Assembly: GCA_024281135.1 (NCBI GenBank)
Contig: JAMXLG010000097.1
Location: forward strand, 1 to 13,326
From: Vulcanimicrobiia bacterium
GTDB lineage: Bacteria; Eremiobacterota; Eremiobacteria; Baltobacterales; Baltobacteraceae
Length of the DNA stretch: 13,326 bases
Direction of reading: 5' to 3'
Shown: positions 1 to 7,091 of the stretch, piece by piece
Layout of the letters: each line of letters begins with the position of its first letter
Numbering within the stretch: position 1 is the first letter of the stretch
Translations under genes and position numbers: made by a program
Notes under the pieces: generated by a model
What the model saw: the letters and a program-made list of their open reading frames with translations, nothing else
The model's database searches: none
Told to the model about the DNA's origin: nothing

Positions 1-447
1 CAATTCCGCAGCAAGGTGCAGTGCGATCCGAGTCTTACCGATACCGCCGGTCCCCGCTAGAGTTACGAGTCGGTAATTCGCAATGAGATCGCTGATTTTG
101 GCGACATCACGGTCGCGTCCGACGAAGCTCGAAATCTGTGTGGGTAGATTGTTCGGCAACTCCGGAATTGAACGAACCGGTGAAGACAGCGCGTCAATCG
201 GAGAACTGGGCTGTGCCGCAGCTCGTTCCAAATCGGTGCGTCTGGTTTGAGAAAGCTGCAACGCACCTGCGAGCAGTCCAATCGTGTGGCGATATGGCTT
301 CTGCCGCCTGCCGCGCTCGAGGGCACTAATTGTCTCGACGCTTAGCCGAGCGCGTTCCGCCAACTCTTCTTGCGAAAGTCCGGCTGCCATCCGAAGTTCT
401 TTTAACAACTCGCCAAACGGTTGGGGCGAGGCGTTCATGCGCTCCAT
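1..447 (-). CDS. XRE-family HTH / NB-ARC-type ATPase regulator, 5' part only (runs off left edge)
   Basis: Reading the complementary strand from ATG at 447 gives 149 residues, open to the window edge. Residues about 11-65 form an XRE/Cro-type helix-turn-helix (GLSQEELAERARLSVETIS, then a LERG motif). After a Ser/Pro-rich linker (about 79-98) comes LPTQISSFVGRDRDV (101-115), the usual entry to an NB-ARC/AAA-type NTPase, and a Walker A loop GTGGIGKT at 132-139. In this family the ATPase is normally followed by a long TPR or sensor region, which would lie outside the window. ATG at 438 (residue 4) is an alternative start; an in-frame stop closes the frame just upstream of 447. No strong ribosome binding site is visible. 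Likely role: a signal-responsive transcriptional regulator of the STAND class. Target and ligand are unknown. It is divergent from mraZ, so it is not part of the dcw operon. Confidence 0.85.
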   Translation of the reverse strand, partial: MERMNASPQPFGELLKELRMAAGLSQEELAERARLSVETISALERGRRQKPYRHTIGLLAGALQLSQTRRTDLERAAAQPSSPIDALSSPVRSIPELPNNLPTQISSFVGRDRDVAKISDLIANYRLVTLAGTGGIGKTRIALHLAAEL

Positions 448-467
448 ATCGCCGGTCTCACATCACC

Positions 468-496
468 ATCATAAAGAGGAGTTGCCGCAGAGTCAT
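468..496 (-). promoter_or_regulatory. candidate sigma70-like promoter for the HTH-ATPase gene
   Basis: On the minus strand, ATGACT (491-496; 4 of 6 to the -35 consensus) lies 17 nt before TATGAT (468-473; 5 of 6 to the -10 consensus). This would start transcription near 461, giving a leader of about 14 nt before ATG 447. The assignment rests on sequence match and spacing only. Confidence 0.4.
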
Positions 497-532
497 CCTG
501 TGAGGTCGCCCGCCCAGCTTCCTAGACCGACG

Positions 533-558
533 AGAAATGGATGGGGCGCCCCATTTCT
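533..558. repeat. 14-bp perfect palindrome inside a larger imperfect dyad
   Basis: ATGGGGCGCCCCAT (541-554) is a perfect palindrome. The flanking AGAAAT (533-538) and ATTTCT (553-558) are also complementary, so a longer dyad can form if GGAT (539-542) bulges out. It lies between the two divergent genes, upstream of both candidate promoters. That position suits a protein-binding operator better than a terminator, and no clean T-run follows on either strand. The protein that would bind it is unknown. Confidence 0.45.
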
Positions 559-580
559 GCTCACCTTTTGTAAGTGGCTC

Positions 581-600
581 GCGATTGTTTGCTCAATCGC
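581..600. repeat. inverted repeat GCGATTG-N6-CAATCGC, possible operator
   Basis: Two perfect 7-bp arms (581-587 and 594-600) are separated by TTTGCT. The centre-to-centre distance of 13 bp suits a dimeric HTH protein. The site ends 12 bp before the candidate mraZ -35 box, so it could affect cluster transcription or serve the divergent regulator. There is no T-tract to make it a terminator. Function is inferred from position and symmetry. Confidence 0.4.
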
Positions 601-612
601 ACAGTGCCTGAA

Positions 613-642
613 TTGCCTTTGGGGTTCCTGAGGGGGTATAGT
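613..642 (+). promoter_or_regulatory. candidate sigma70-like promoter of mraZ and the dcw operon
   Basis: TTGCCT (613-618; 4 of 6 to the -35 consensus) and TATAGT (637-642; 5 of 6 to the -10 consensus) are 18 nt apart. Transcription would begin near 649, giving a leader of about 33 nt that ends in the mraZ ribosome binding site. The -10 overlaps the first GTGGTG repeat, as expected for an MraZ-repressed promoter. No other promoter was noticed further down the cluster. Confidence 0.55.
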
Positions 643-674
643 GGTGCAAAGTGGTGTTTGGTGGTGCCGTGGGG
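641..674 (+). promoter_or_regulatory. probable MraZ-binding direct repeats
   Basis: GTGGTG occurs at 641-646, 651-656 and 661-666, a period of exactly 10 bp. A related GTGGGG follows at 669-674, slightly out of phase. MraZ proteins are known to bind short G-rich direct repeats at 10-bp spacing upstream of their own gene (TGGGN with 5-nt spacers in E. coli; AAAGTG-type repeats in Mycoplasma). This array has the same period and place and includes an AAAGTGG core (648-654). It covers the end of the -10, the predicted transcription start and the early leader, so binding should repress. The exact motif here, GTGGTG, is a variant. Confidence 0.7.
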
Positions 675-678
675 AGGA
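672..678 (+). promoter_or_regulatory. ribosome binding site fixing the TTG start of mraZ
   Basis: GGGAGGA (672-678) is a strong Shine-Dalgarno match 3-4 nt before TTG at 682. The spacing is slightly short. The in-frame GTG codons at 661 and 664 and the TTG at 658 have no such element upstream, so 682 is the preferred start. Confidence 0.65.
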
Positions 679-681
679 ACT

Positions 682-1125
682 TTGCAAACGGAACTGCCGC
701 GCTTTACGGGATCGGTGGAGCATGCCCTAGACGAAAAGGGTCGGCTTATCGTCCCGGCGCGCTTTCGGGAACGACTAGGGGCCGGCTTCGTGATTTCGAT
801 AGCCGAGCCCGAGCCGTGCCTTGTCCTCTACCCCACCCCGGCATGGGCGCAGGTATGCGCGCGTTTAGAGGAAGCTCCGCGCAAGGACGAGCGATACCGC
901 CGTCTCGTCCGGCACATCTTCGCCCATACCGAGGAAGTCGCGTGCGACGCTCAGGGCCGTCTTGTCATCCCCGCGGCTCTTCGTACGTACGCCGGCATCA
1001 ATCGTGAAGTTGTCTCGGTGGGTTCCCTCACCCGGGTCGAGGTCTGGGCGAAGGAACGCTACGCCGAGTATGCCAGCCCCGGAGGCGAGGTGGCCGATCT
1101 CATGGCCGACCTCGGTCTCTACTAA
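682..1125 (+). CDS. mraZ: transcriptional regulator MraZ
   Basis: This 147-residue protein has the usual MraZ length. It carries two SpoVT/AbrB-like half-domains, each with the DxxGR signature of the family: DEKGRLIVPARFR (17-29) and DAQGRLVIPAALR (89-101). MraZ forms ring-shaped oligomers that bind repeats upstream of its own gene and repress the dcw operon. The matching 10-bp repeats are just upstream here. The start is TTG, chosen from the GGGAGGA element and from alignment of RFTGSVEHALD with the MraZ N-terminus (usually MFRG...). The frame stays open upstream to 574, but that extension has no MraZ similarity and would include the promoter. It is first in the operon, 15 nt before rsmH. 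Confidence 0.96.
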   Translation: MQTELPRFTGSVEHALDEKGRLIVPARFRERLGAGFVISIAEPEPCLVLYPTPAWAQVCARLEEAPRKDERYRRLVRHIFAHTEEVACDAQGRLVIPAALRTYAGINREVVSVGSLTRVEVWAKERYAEYASPGGEVADLMADLGLY

Positions 1126-1140
1126 TGTGGTGCGTTCGTA

Positions 1141-2010
1141 ATGCACCAATCGGTTCTACTCGCCCAATCACTGGAATATCTGGCGATCCGGCCGGATGGG
1201 ATCTACGTCGATGCGACATTCGGCGCGGGTGGCCACTCGCGCGCGATTTTGGCACGTCTGAATGGTGGACGGCTTATAGCACTGGACGCGGACCCGGAAG
1301 CAGTGGATCGCGCGCGCACGATCGACGATCGCGCGTTTACCTTCGTCCCGGCAAATTTCTCCGAACTGCGTCGCGTACTCGACGAGTGTGGGATCGGGTT
1401 AGTCGACGGAGTCCTCTTCGATCTGGGGGTATCGTCGATGCAGCTGGATGACCCACACCGCGGCTTCTCTTTTCGTGAAGACGCACCACTTGATATGCGC
1501 ATGAACCCGTACGTGGGGCGAAGCGCATACGACATTCTCGCTACGGCTTCCGAACGCGAACTCGCGGACATCTTCTTCAATTTCGGTGAAGAACGCGCCG
1601 CACGGCGTATCGCGCGTGCGATCGTCGAACGGCGCAGCGAAGGACGTTTGCCGAAAACTACGCTCGAGTTTGCGGCAATGGTTTCCGGGATCGTGCATCG
1701 TCCGGGCAGGCGCGAGCGCATTCACCCCGCGACGCGCGTCTTTCAGGCGCTGCGCATAGCGGTTAACGACGAGCTCGGCGTGTTGCGTGAAGGCTTGAAC
1801 GGTGCGATCGAAAGTTTGTGCGCCGCGGGCCGCGTCGTCGCGATTAGTTTTCATTCGCTCGAAGACCGGATCGTGAAGCAGACGTTTCGCGATGACGAGC
1901 GTGTCGATGTTCTTACGAAAAAACCGGTCGTCCCGGAGGAGACGGAGATGGCCGAGAACCCACGCGCGCGCAGCGCGAAACTGCGTGCCGCCCAACGGAA
2001 GGCAAGTTAA
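1141..2010 (+). CDS. rsmH: 16S rRNA (cytosine(1402)-N(4))-methyltransferase RsmH (MraW)
   Basis: This 289-residue SAM-dependent methyltransferase modifies N4 of C1402 in the ribosomal P site. The N-terminus HQSVLL (2-7) corresponds to the HxPVLL opening of the family. SAM motif I is DATFGAGGHS (24-33), the acidic LALDAD-type strand follows (about 47-51), and LFDLGVSS is at 92-99. The family blocks HPATRVFQALRIAVNDEL (195-212) and SFHSLEDR (236-243) are intact, with the usual basic NPRARSAKLRAAQR tail. It is slightly shorter than typical (about 310) because the N-terminus begins right at the conserved His and the C-terminus is compact. Upstream frames are closed by TAA at 1138, so ATG 1141 is forced, although the ribosome binding site is poor. 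It is 15 nt after mraZ. Confidence 0.97.
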   Translation: MHQSVLLAQSLEYLAIRPDGIYVDATFGAGGHSRAILARLNGGRLIALDADPEAVDRARTIDDRAFTFVPANFSELRRVLDECGIGLVDGVLFDLGVSSMQLDDPHRGFSFREDAPLDMRMNPYVGRSAYDILATASERELADIFFNFGEERAARRIARAIVERRSEGRLPKTTLEFAAMVSGIVHRPGRRERIHPATRVFQALRIAVNDELGVLREGLNGAIESLCAAGRVVAISFHSLEDRIVKQTFRDDERVDVLTKKPVVPEETEMAENPRARSAKLRAAQRKAS

Positions 2011-2016
2011 GCTACG

Positions 2017-2472
2017 ATGGCACTCGCGCAACCGGCGTACGCGCCAAAACCAAAACCACGCATTCCCAACCCGCGCACCGCTCGCAACGCAACGCAGAAG
2101 CGCATCGTCAAGTCGAACCGCGCCCGTTATGGCGCGCTGACTCGCGTCGGCGCCGTGCTTACGCTCGTCCTTACCGGATTGATGGTGTATGTGATGTTGA
2201 CGTCGAATGTCACGAGTTTAACGTACGCGGCTGCGAAAGCGCATCACCAGCGTGACATCCTGCAACAGCAGACGGCGCGATTGGACGATCAGATCGCAGC
2301 GGCGCGCTCGGATGAGCGTCTTGCGGCAATGGCACGCAAACTGCAGATGACCGACCCGCAAGTATTCGCGCTCGTCCGTCTGGCTCCCCAACAGATTGCG
2401 ACGTCGCATTTGGCAGTCATAGATTCGATTGCAAGTTGGTTTTCGTCGGCGCCACGGACGCAGACACATTAA
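2017..2472 (+). CDS. ftsL: cell division protein FtsL (FtsL/DivIC-like)
   Basis: This 151-residue bitopic membrane protein has a Pro/Lys/Arg-rich cytoplasmic tail (1-42), one transmembrane helix (about 43-62) and a Gln/Asp/Arg-rich coiled-coil stretch (about 69-104). Next comes ERLAAMARKLQMTDP (100-114), which matches the end of FtsL-type domains where a short turn follows the coiled coil. FtsL sequences are poorly conserved, so the call rests on topology, that motif and the invariant place between rsmH and ftsI. FtsL joins a DivIC/FtsB-like partner and FtsQ and helps activate FtsW-FtsI at the septum. It starts 6 nt after the rsmH stop and is followed by a 22-nt gap, one of only three gaps in the cluster. 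The cytoplasmic tail is longer than in E. coli FtsL. Confidence 0.88.
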   Translation: MALAQPAYAPKPKPRIPNPRTARNATQKRIVKSNRARYGALTRVGAVLTLVLTGLMVYVMLTSNVTSLTYAAAKAHHQRDILQQQTARLDDQIAAARSDERLAAMARKLQMTDPQVFALVRLAPQQIATSHLAVIDSIASWFSSAPRTQTH

Positions 2473-2494
2473 ACGAAAATAGGTAAACGCGAAC

Positions 2495-4264
2495 TTGGCT
2501 GCGAGAAGCCTTAGTCACCAGCGACAGTTCGCGCGCGTCGGGCCGATGCGCGCGAAAGTGTTTTTCTATGTCTGTGCGGTAATGGCGCTTTTCTTAGCGT
2601 GGCGGCTCTACAAAGTTCAAGTGTTAGACGGTCCATCGCTTGCGCGTCTCGCGCTCGCGCAACGCTCCGATACCGTTGAAGTCTTCGCGCGTCGCGGCAG
2701 CATTACGGATCGCGACGGCAACGTGCTCGTACGCTCTCTTCCCTCCGAGAGCGTCTACGCGGTGCCTCACGACATCGTTGATACCGAATCGACGATCGTG
2801 AAGCTGCAACGGATGTTCGGCAAACTCTCACCGGAGAAGATCGCGGCGCTTCGCGACAAAAAGCTGTGGTTCGTTTGGATCGCGCGCAAGGTTCCGTTCG
2901 AGGTGGCGGAGCACGTCCGCGCGCTCGAATTGCCCGGTGTACAGCTACAACAAGAAGACACGGGCAAACGTGTCGACATGGCCGGAACGATGGCCTCCAC
3001 GTTGCTCGGCTTCGTGGGTACCGACGAAAACGGTCTCGACGGGCTCGAGTACTCGTTCGATTCGATCCTCAAAGGCGATTCGGGGCGCGTGACGCTGGAG
3101 GCCGACGAATTCGGACGACCGATTCCGTTCGGAGCGCAACGCGTCGTGAAGGCTGCGCAACCAGGCCTCAACTTGGAGTTGACGCTCGACTCGTATCTGC
3201 AGTACGTGACGGAAGAAGCGCTGGCGGAGCAAGTCTCGAATTATCACGCACTCGACGGCACCGCGATCGTCATGGACCCGTGGACCGGCGAGGTGCTGGC
3301 CATGGCAAACGTTCCACATTTCGATCCCAACCGGTTCTGGAAATATAAAGACAACGACCGTCGCGACCGCGCGGTCACCGACGCGTACGAACCCGGATCG
3401 ACCTTCAAGCTAATCACGGCAGCCGCCGCGCTCGAGTCCGGAAAAGTGACGCTGCAATCGCGCTTCCCGGCACGCGATTCGATCGAAGTCGGCGGAAGCG
3501 TCATTCACAATGCCGACGACGATATGCCGGCCGGCAGCGGCACCGAGACGCTCGGGCAGATCATTGAGTATTCGCACAACGTCGGCGCAGCTGAAGTCGG
3601 CATGGCCGTAGGCGCGCAGCGGTTCTACCAGATGGAACGCAAAGCGGGATTCGGCGCTCCCACCGACATCGAACTGCCCGGTGAAAATCCGGGTATCGTT
3701 CCGGATCCGAAGGACTGGAGCGATTCATCGCTTGCAACAATGGCGTTCGGTCAAGGTGTTTCGGTCACACCGATTGCGATGGCGCGCTATTATTGCGCGA
3801 TCGCAAACGGAGGGCTGCTGATGCGTCCACGCATCGTGCGCGCAATTTCGGATATGCAAGGAAAAACGGTGTACGTCTATCCGCCGGAGATCGAGCACCG
3901 CGTATTCTCGGCGAAAACCGCAGCGAACTTACGCCAATTCTTACGTGCTGTCGTGTTGCACGGAACGGGCGATCCGTCAGCGCAGATTCCCGGATATACC
4001 ACGGCCGGCAAGACCGGTACCGCGCAGATGGTCGTCAATGGATTTTACGAGCCGGGTTGGTACGCCGCGTCGTTCATCGGGATGATTCCCGCGGAACATC
4101 CGCGGTACGTCGTGTACGTAAAAGTAGAGCATCCGATCGGCTCGTATTACGGCGGTATCGTTGCAGCGCCGGCGTTTACAAAAATTGCGCGCGCTGCGAT
4201 GTTGCATAGCGGCATTTTGCCCTCGCCTTCGCCGCCGCCGAAAACCGGGGCGCACGCGCAGTGA
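2495..4264 (+). CDS. ftsI: septal peptidoglycan transpeptidase FtsI (PBP3, class B PBP)
   Basis: This 589-residue class B penicillin-binding protein is close to E. coli FtsI (588) in length. A single N-terminal membrane anchor lies at about 20-38 and is followed by the dimerisation domain, with RRGSITDRDGNVL at about 66-78. The transpeptidase domain carries all three active-site motifs: STFK (302-305, nucleophile Ser302), SHN (360-362) and KTGT (506-509). It cross-links septal peptidoglycan in the periplasm with FtsW. No PASTA repeats follow; the tail is a short Pro/Ser-rich stretch. The start is uncertain: TTG 2495 has only a weak AGG upstream, and ATG 2546 (residue 18), just before the anchor, is a reasonable alternative. 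The stop overlaps murE in GTGA. Confidence 0.96.
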   Translation: MAARSLSHQRQFARVGPMRAKVFFYVCAVMALFLAWRLYKVQVLDGPSLARLALAQRSDTVEVFARRGSITDRDGNVLVRSLPSESVYAVPHDIVDTESTIVKLQRMFGKLSPEKIAALRDKKLWFVWIARKVPFEVAEHVRALELPGVQLQQEDTGKRVDMAGTMASTLLGFVGTDENGLDGLEYSFDSILKGDSGRVTLEADEFGRPIPFGAQRVVKAAQPGLNLELTLDSYLQYVTEEALAEQVSNYHALDGTAIVMDPWTGEVLAMANVPHFDPNRFWKYKDNDRRDRAVTDAYEPGSTFKLITAAAALESGKVTLQSRFPARDSIEVGGSVIHNADDDMPAGSGTETLGQIIEYSHNVGAAEVGMAVGAQRFYQMERKAGFGAPTDIELPGENPGIVPDPKDWSDSSLATMAFGQGVSVTPIAMARYYCAIANGGLLMRPRIVRAISDMQGKTVYVYPPEIEHRVFSAKTAANLRQFLRAVVLHGTGDPSAQIPGYTTAGKTGTAQMVVNGFYEPGWYAASFIGMIPAEHPRYVVYVKVEHPIGSYYGGIVAAPAFTKIARAAMLHSGILPSPSPPPKTGAHAQ

Positions 4265-5712
4265 GCGTCGAGCTGAAATCGCTGCTGGATCGTCTTCCCG
4301 CAAGCACGCAAGTGATCGGCGATCGTGACGTCGCGGTCACGAAGCTCGAGATCGATTCACGGAAGGTCGAGCCTGGATCGCTCTTTGTCGCCATTTCCGG
4401 CGAACATGTCGACGGTCACGATTTTATTCCCGCTGCGCTGGCGAAAGGCGCGACTGCGATCGTAGCGCAGAATGGACGTCGCATCAATGCTTCCGGCGCG
4501 ACGGTCGTCTACGTTCCCGATTCACGGCGCGCCCTTTCGTCGATCGCTGCGGCATTCTACGGAAATCCGTCGCGCGCTCTCGACGTGATCGGCGTAACCG
4601 GGACAAACGGAAAAACGACGACGACGCACATGATTGCCGCGATTCTCAATGCGGCGAATCGCACGTGCGGTATCATCGGAACCGTCGGCGCGGAGCTCGG
4701 CCGCTTTCGCTGGGAGCTCTCGAACACGACGCCTCTGCCGCCGGAATTGCACGAGCTGCTTGCAGCGATGCGCGAACGCGGTGCGCAAGCCGTCGCGATG
4801 GAGGTCAGTTCGCACGCGCTGGCACTCGATCGCGTGGAAGACATCCACTTCCGTGTCGGCGCGCTGACAAATATTACGCGCGATCATCTCGACTTCCATG
4901 AAACGCTCGAAGCGTACGCCGCGGCGAAACGGCGGCTCTTCAGCATGTGCGATGCGGCGGTGATCAATATTGACGACGAGCATGGCGTGCGGTGGGCCGA
5001 TGAAGTGCGGCGCAAGATTCCTACGCTGACCTATTCGTTGAAAGGTAACGCCGATCTCGTCGCAACCGATATCGAAGTCGATTCGAAGGAAAGCCGCTTC
5101 AAGGTCGACGGCAAGCTGATCACGCTGCTCGTCCCGGGGCGATTCAATATTTCGAATGCGCTTGCAGCGATCGGAGTCGCACGCCAGCTCGATATTCCCT
5201 TTGAAGCGATCGAGCGCGCATTATGGACGATTGCAAGCGTTCCCGGTCGCATGGAATACGTCGGCGACAACATCATCCACGCGATTGTCGACTACGCGCA
5301 CACGCCCGATGCGCTATATCAAGCGCTTTGGGCGCTGCGCGAAGCAACGAACGGCGTGTCGCTTGTTTTTGGCTGCGGCGGTGACCGCGACAAAGGCAAG
5401 CGTCCGGAGATGGGACGCATCGCGGCCGAACATGCGCGCCGCATTTATCTCACGAGCGACAATCCGCGCAGCGAAGATCCGATGGCGATCATTGAAGATA
5501 TCGAGCGCGGCATCGGCGACCATCCGTACGTCGTCGAACCGGATCGCAAGCACGCGATCGAACGCGCGATCGAGGAGGCGTCGCCCGGCGAGATTGTGCT
5601 GATCGCCGGCAAAGGGCACGAAAAGTATCAGATCGTCGGAAATCAGACGCTGCCATTTGACGATGCGGAAATCGCGCGCAGTGCAATCCGTGCGCGGAGA
5701 TTGCGAAAATGA
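4261..5712 (+). CDS. murE: UDP-MurNAc-tripeptide synthetase MurE (meso-diaminopimelate-adding)
   Basis: This 483-residue cytoplasmic Mur ligase adds the third stem residue to UDP-MurNAc-L-Ala-D-Glu using ATP. The three domains are a UDP-binding N-domain (1 to about 105), an ATPase domain with P-loop GVTGTNGKTTT (111-121) and NTTPLPPELHELL, and a C-terminal domain with GKGHEKYQ near the end. Lys223 in YAAAKRRLF aligns with the carbamylated Lys of the family. DNPRSEDP (400-407) is the signature of enzymes that use meso-A2pm rather than L-Lys, so this organism should make A1gamma-type stems. The GTG start overlaps the ftsI stop by 4 nt (GTGA), indicating translational coupling. Confidence 0.98.
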   Translation: MSVELKSLLDRLPASTQVIGDRDVAVTKLEIDSRKVEPGSLFVAISGEHVDGHDFIPAALAKGATAIVAQNGRRINASGATVVYVPDSRRALSSIAAAFYGNPSRALDVIGVTGTNGKTTTTHMIAAILNAANRTCGIIGTVGAELGRFRWELSNTTPLPPELHELLAAMRERGAQAVAMEVSSHALALDRVEDIHFRVGALTNITRDHLDFHETLEAYAAAKRRLFSMCDAAVINIDDEHGVRWADEVRRKIPTLTYSLKGNADLVATDIEVDSKESRFKVDGKLITLLVPGRFNISNALAAIGVARQLDIPFEAIERALWTIASVPGRMEYVGDNIIHAIVDYAHTPDALYQALWALREATNGVSLVFGCGGDRDKGKRPEMGRIAAEHARRIYLTSDNPRSEDPMAIIEDIERGIGDHPYVVEPDRKHAIERAIEEASPGEIVLIAGKGHEKYQIVGNQTLPFDDAEIARSAIRARRLRK

Positions 5713-7091
5713 TGCTGCCGTTCGAGGTCGCCGTCGAAGCGACGCACGCGCAAGTGTTTGATGCTGACCGCCCGCCGAAAGAAGTGCGCGTCGTCACCGA
5801 CACACGCGCGATCGCGCCGGGCGATACGTTTCTCGCGTTACGGGGAGAGCGGTTTGACGGCCACGCGTACATCAGTGAAGCAATTGCGAAAGGCGCGGTT
5901 GCCGTCGTTATCGACGACGTCAGTGTTCGGCCGGCGGGAACGGCTGCGCTTCTCGTTGCCGATACGCTGAAGGCCTACATGGCGCTTGGCGGCGCGGCGC
6001 GCAACCGTTTTCGCGGGCGCGTTCTCGCGATCACGGGCAGCACGGGCAAGACGACGACGAAGGCGTTTGCAACGCAGCTGCTCTCGCTGCACTACGGGAC
6101 GCGCGTGCTGGCGCCGCCGGCGAATGAGAACAATGAGATCGGCGTGAGCAAGCTGTTGCTCAACGCCAGCAACGAGAAGCATGACGTGCTCGTCGTGGAG
6201 ATGGGTGCGCGTCACTTCGGCGATATCGCGGCGCTCGTCGAAATCGCGCGTCCCCACGTCGGGATTTTGACGAACGTGGGCGACGCGCATATCGAGATCA
6301 TGGGATCGCGCGAACGGCTTGAGGAGACGAAGTGGTCGCTCTTTGCTACCGGCGCGGCGGCGGTGATCAATGCGCGCGACGTGGCGTCCATCACGCGCGC
6401 GCCCGGTCTCGCTCATCGTCCACATTGGTTTTTTTCGGGGCTCGAACGTTCGCAGATCCCGACGAGCGGACGTGTCACTGCGATTTGCGGATCGCAGCTG
6501 ATTGACATCGATATCGATAGCGGAACCGATCGCGCTATCGACGTGGATATCCGCATTCCGGGTGCGCACAACCGCGAGAATCTTGCCGCGGCGGCAGCGG
6601 GCGCGCGTGAATTCGGCGTCGATCTCGAAGCGATCGCGTCGTCGATTCCGGATCTTTCGATGCCGGAAGGCCGGTACGAACGCATGCAATTACGTAGCGG
6701 CGTGACGCTGATTTACGATGCCTACAATGCGAACGCAGCCGGCATGTTCGCAGCACTCGATGCGTTCGAAGAAGAAAAGGCGCAGCGTCGGATTGCCTTA
6801 CTTGCTAGCATGGCAGAGCTTGGTGAAGCAGCAAGCGAGCTTCATTTGCGTGTCGGAGCTCATGCTGCCGAAACACATGTAGACATGATGTTGGTGGGCG
6901 GCGAATTCGCAGGCGAACTTTCGGCCGGCGCCGTACGTGCGGGTCTTTCATCCGAACGCATCGTTTCGTTTGCGACCAATGCCCAGGCCGCGCAGTGGGT
7001 TCGGAAGAATGCGCGCGCGGGCGATGCCGTTTTACTCAAGGGCTCGCGCAAATACCATCTGGAAGAGATTGTCGAGGAGCTACGCAAGTGA
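5709..7091 (+). CDS. murF: UDP-MurNAc-tripeptide:D-Ala-D-Ala ligase MurF
   Basis: This 460-residue Mur ligase attaches D-Ala-D-Ala to complete UDP-MurNAc-pentapeptide. The P-loop is ITGSTGKTTT (108-117). The MurF-specific NENNEIGVS (139-147) follows, then VVEMGARHFGDI and GDAHIEIMGS. YDAYNANAAGM (336-346) marks the entry to the C-terminal domain. All three domains are present and the length is normal (E. coli 452). Its ATG overlaps the murE stop by 4 nt (ATGA) and its own stop overlaps the next gene by 4 nt (GTGA). A run of seven T at 6429-6435 lies in the coding frame and does not disrupt it. No ddl gene, which would supply the D-Ala-D-Ala, is seen in the window. Confidence 0.97.
   Translation: MMLPFEVAVEATHAQVFDADRPPKEVRVVTDTRAIAPGDTFLALRGERFDGHAYISEAIAKGAVAVVIDDVSVRPAGTAALLVADTLKAYMALGGAARNRFRGRVLAITGSTGKTTTKAFATQLLSLHYGTRVLAPPANENNEIGVSKLLLNASNEKHDVLVVEMGARHFGDIAALVEIARPHVGILTNVGDAHIEIMGSRERLEETKWSLFATGAAAVINARDVASITRAPGLAHRPHWFFSGLERSQIPTSGRVTAICGSQLIDIDIDSGTDRAIDVDIRIPGAHNRENLAAAAAGAREFGVDLEAIASSIPDLSMPEGRYERMQLRSGVTLIYDAYNANAAGMFAALDAFEEEKAQRRIALLASMAELGEAASELHLRVGAHAAETHVDMMLVGGEFAGELSAGAVRAGLSSERIVSFATNAQAAQWVRKNARAGDAVLLKGSRKYHLEEIVEELRK

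Noticed and set aside
63..326. Minus-strand ORF of 87 residues overlapping the HTH-ATPase gene
   Set aside because: It is a different frame of the same strand. The frame from 447 gives a recognisable HTH and Walker A motif, so this ORF is a shadow.
533..558. Palindrome as a rho-independent terminator
   Set aside because: It lies between divergent genes, so neither gene ends here, and no T-run follows on either strand.
574..681. N-terminal extension of mraZ from ATG 574
   Set aside because: The extension covers the inverted repeat end, promoter and MraZ repeats and has no MraZ similarity. The GGGAGGA site supports the start at 682.
6429..6435. Run of seven T in murF as a possible slippage site or frameshift
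   Set aside because: The frame reads through normally with intact MurF motifs on both sides. Nothing suggests programmed slippage.
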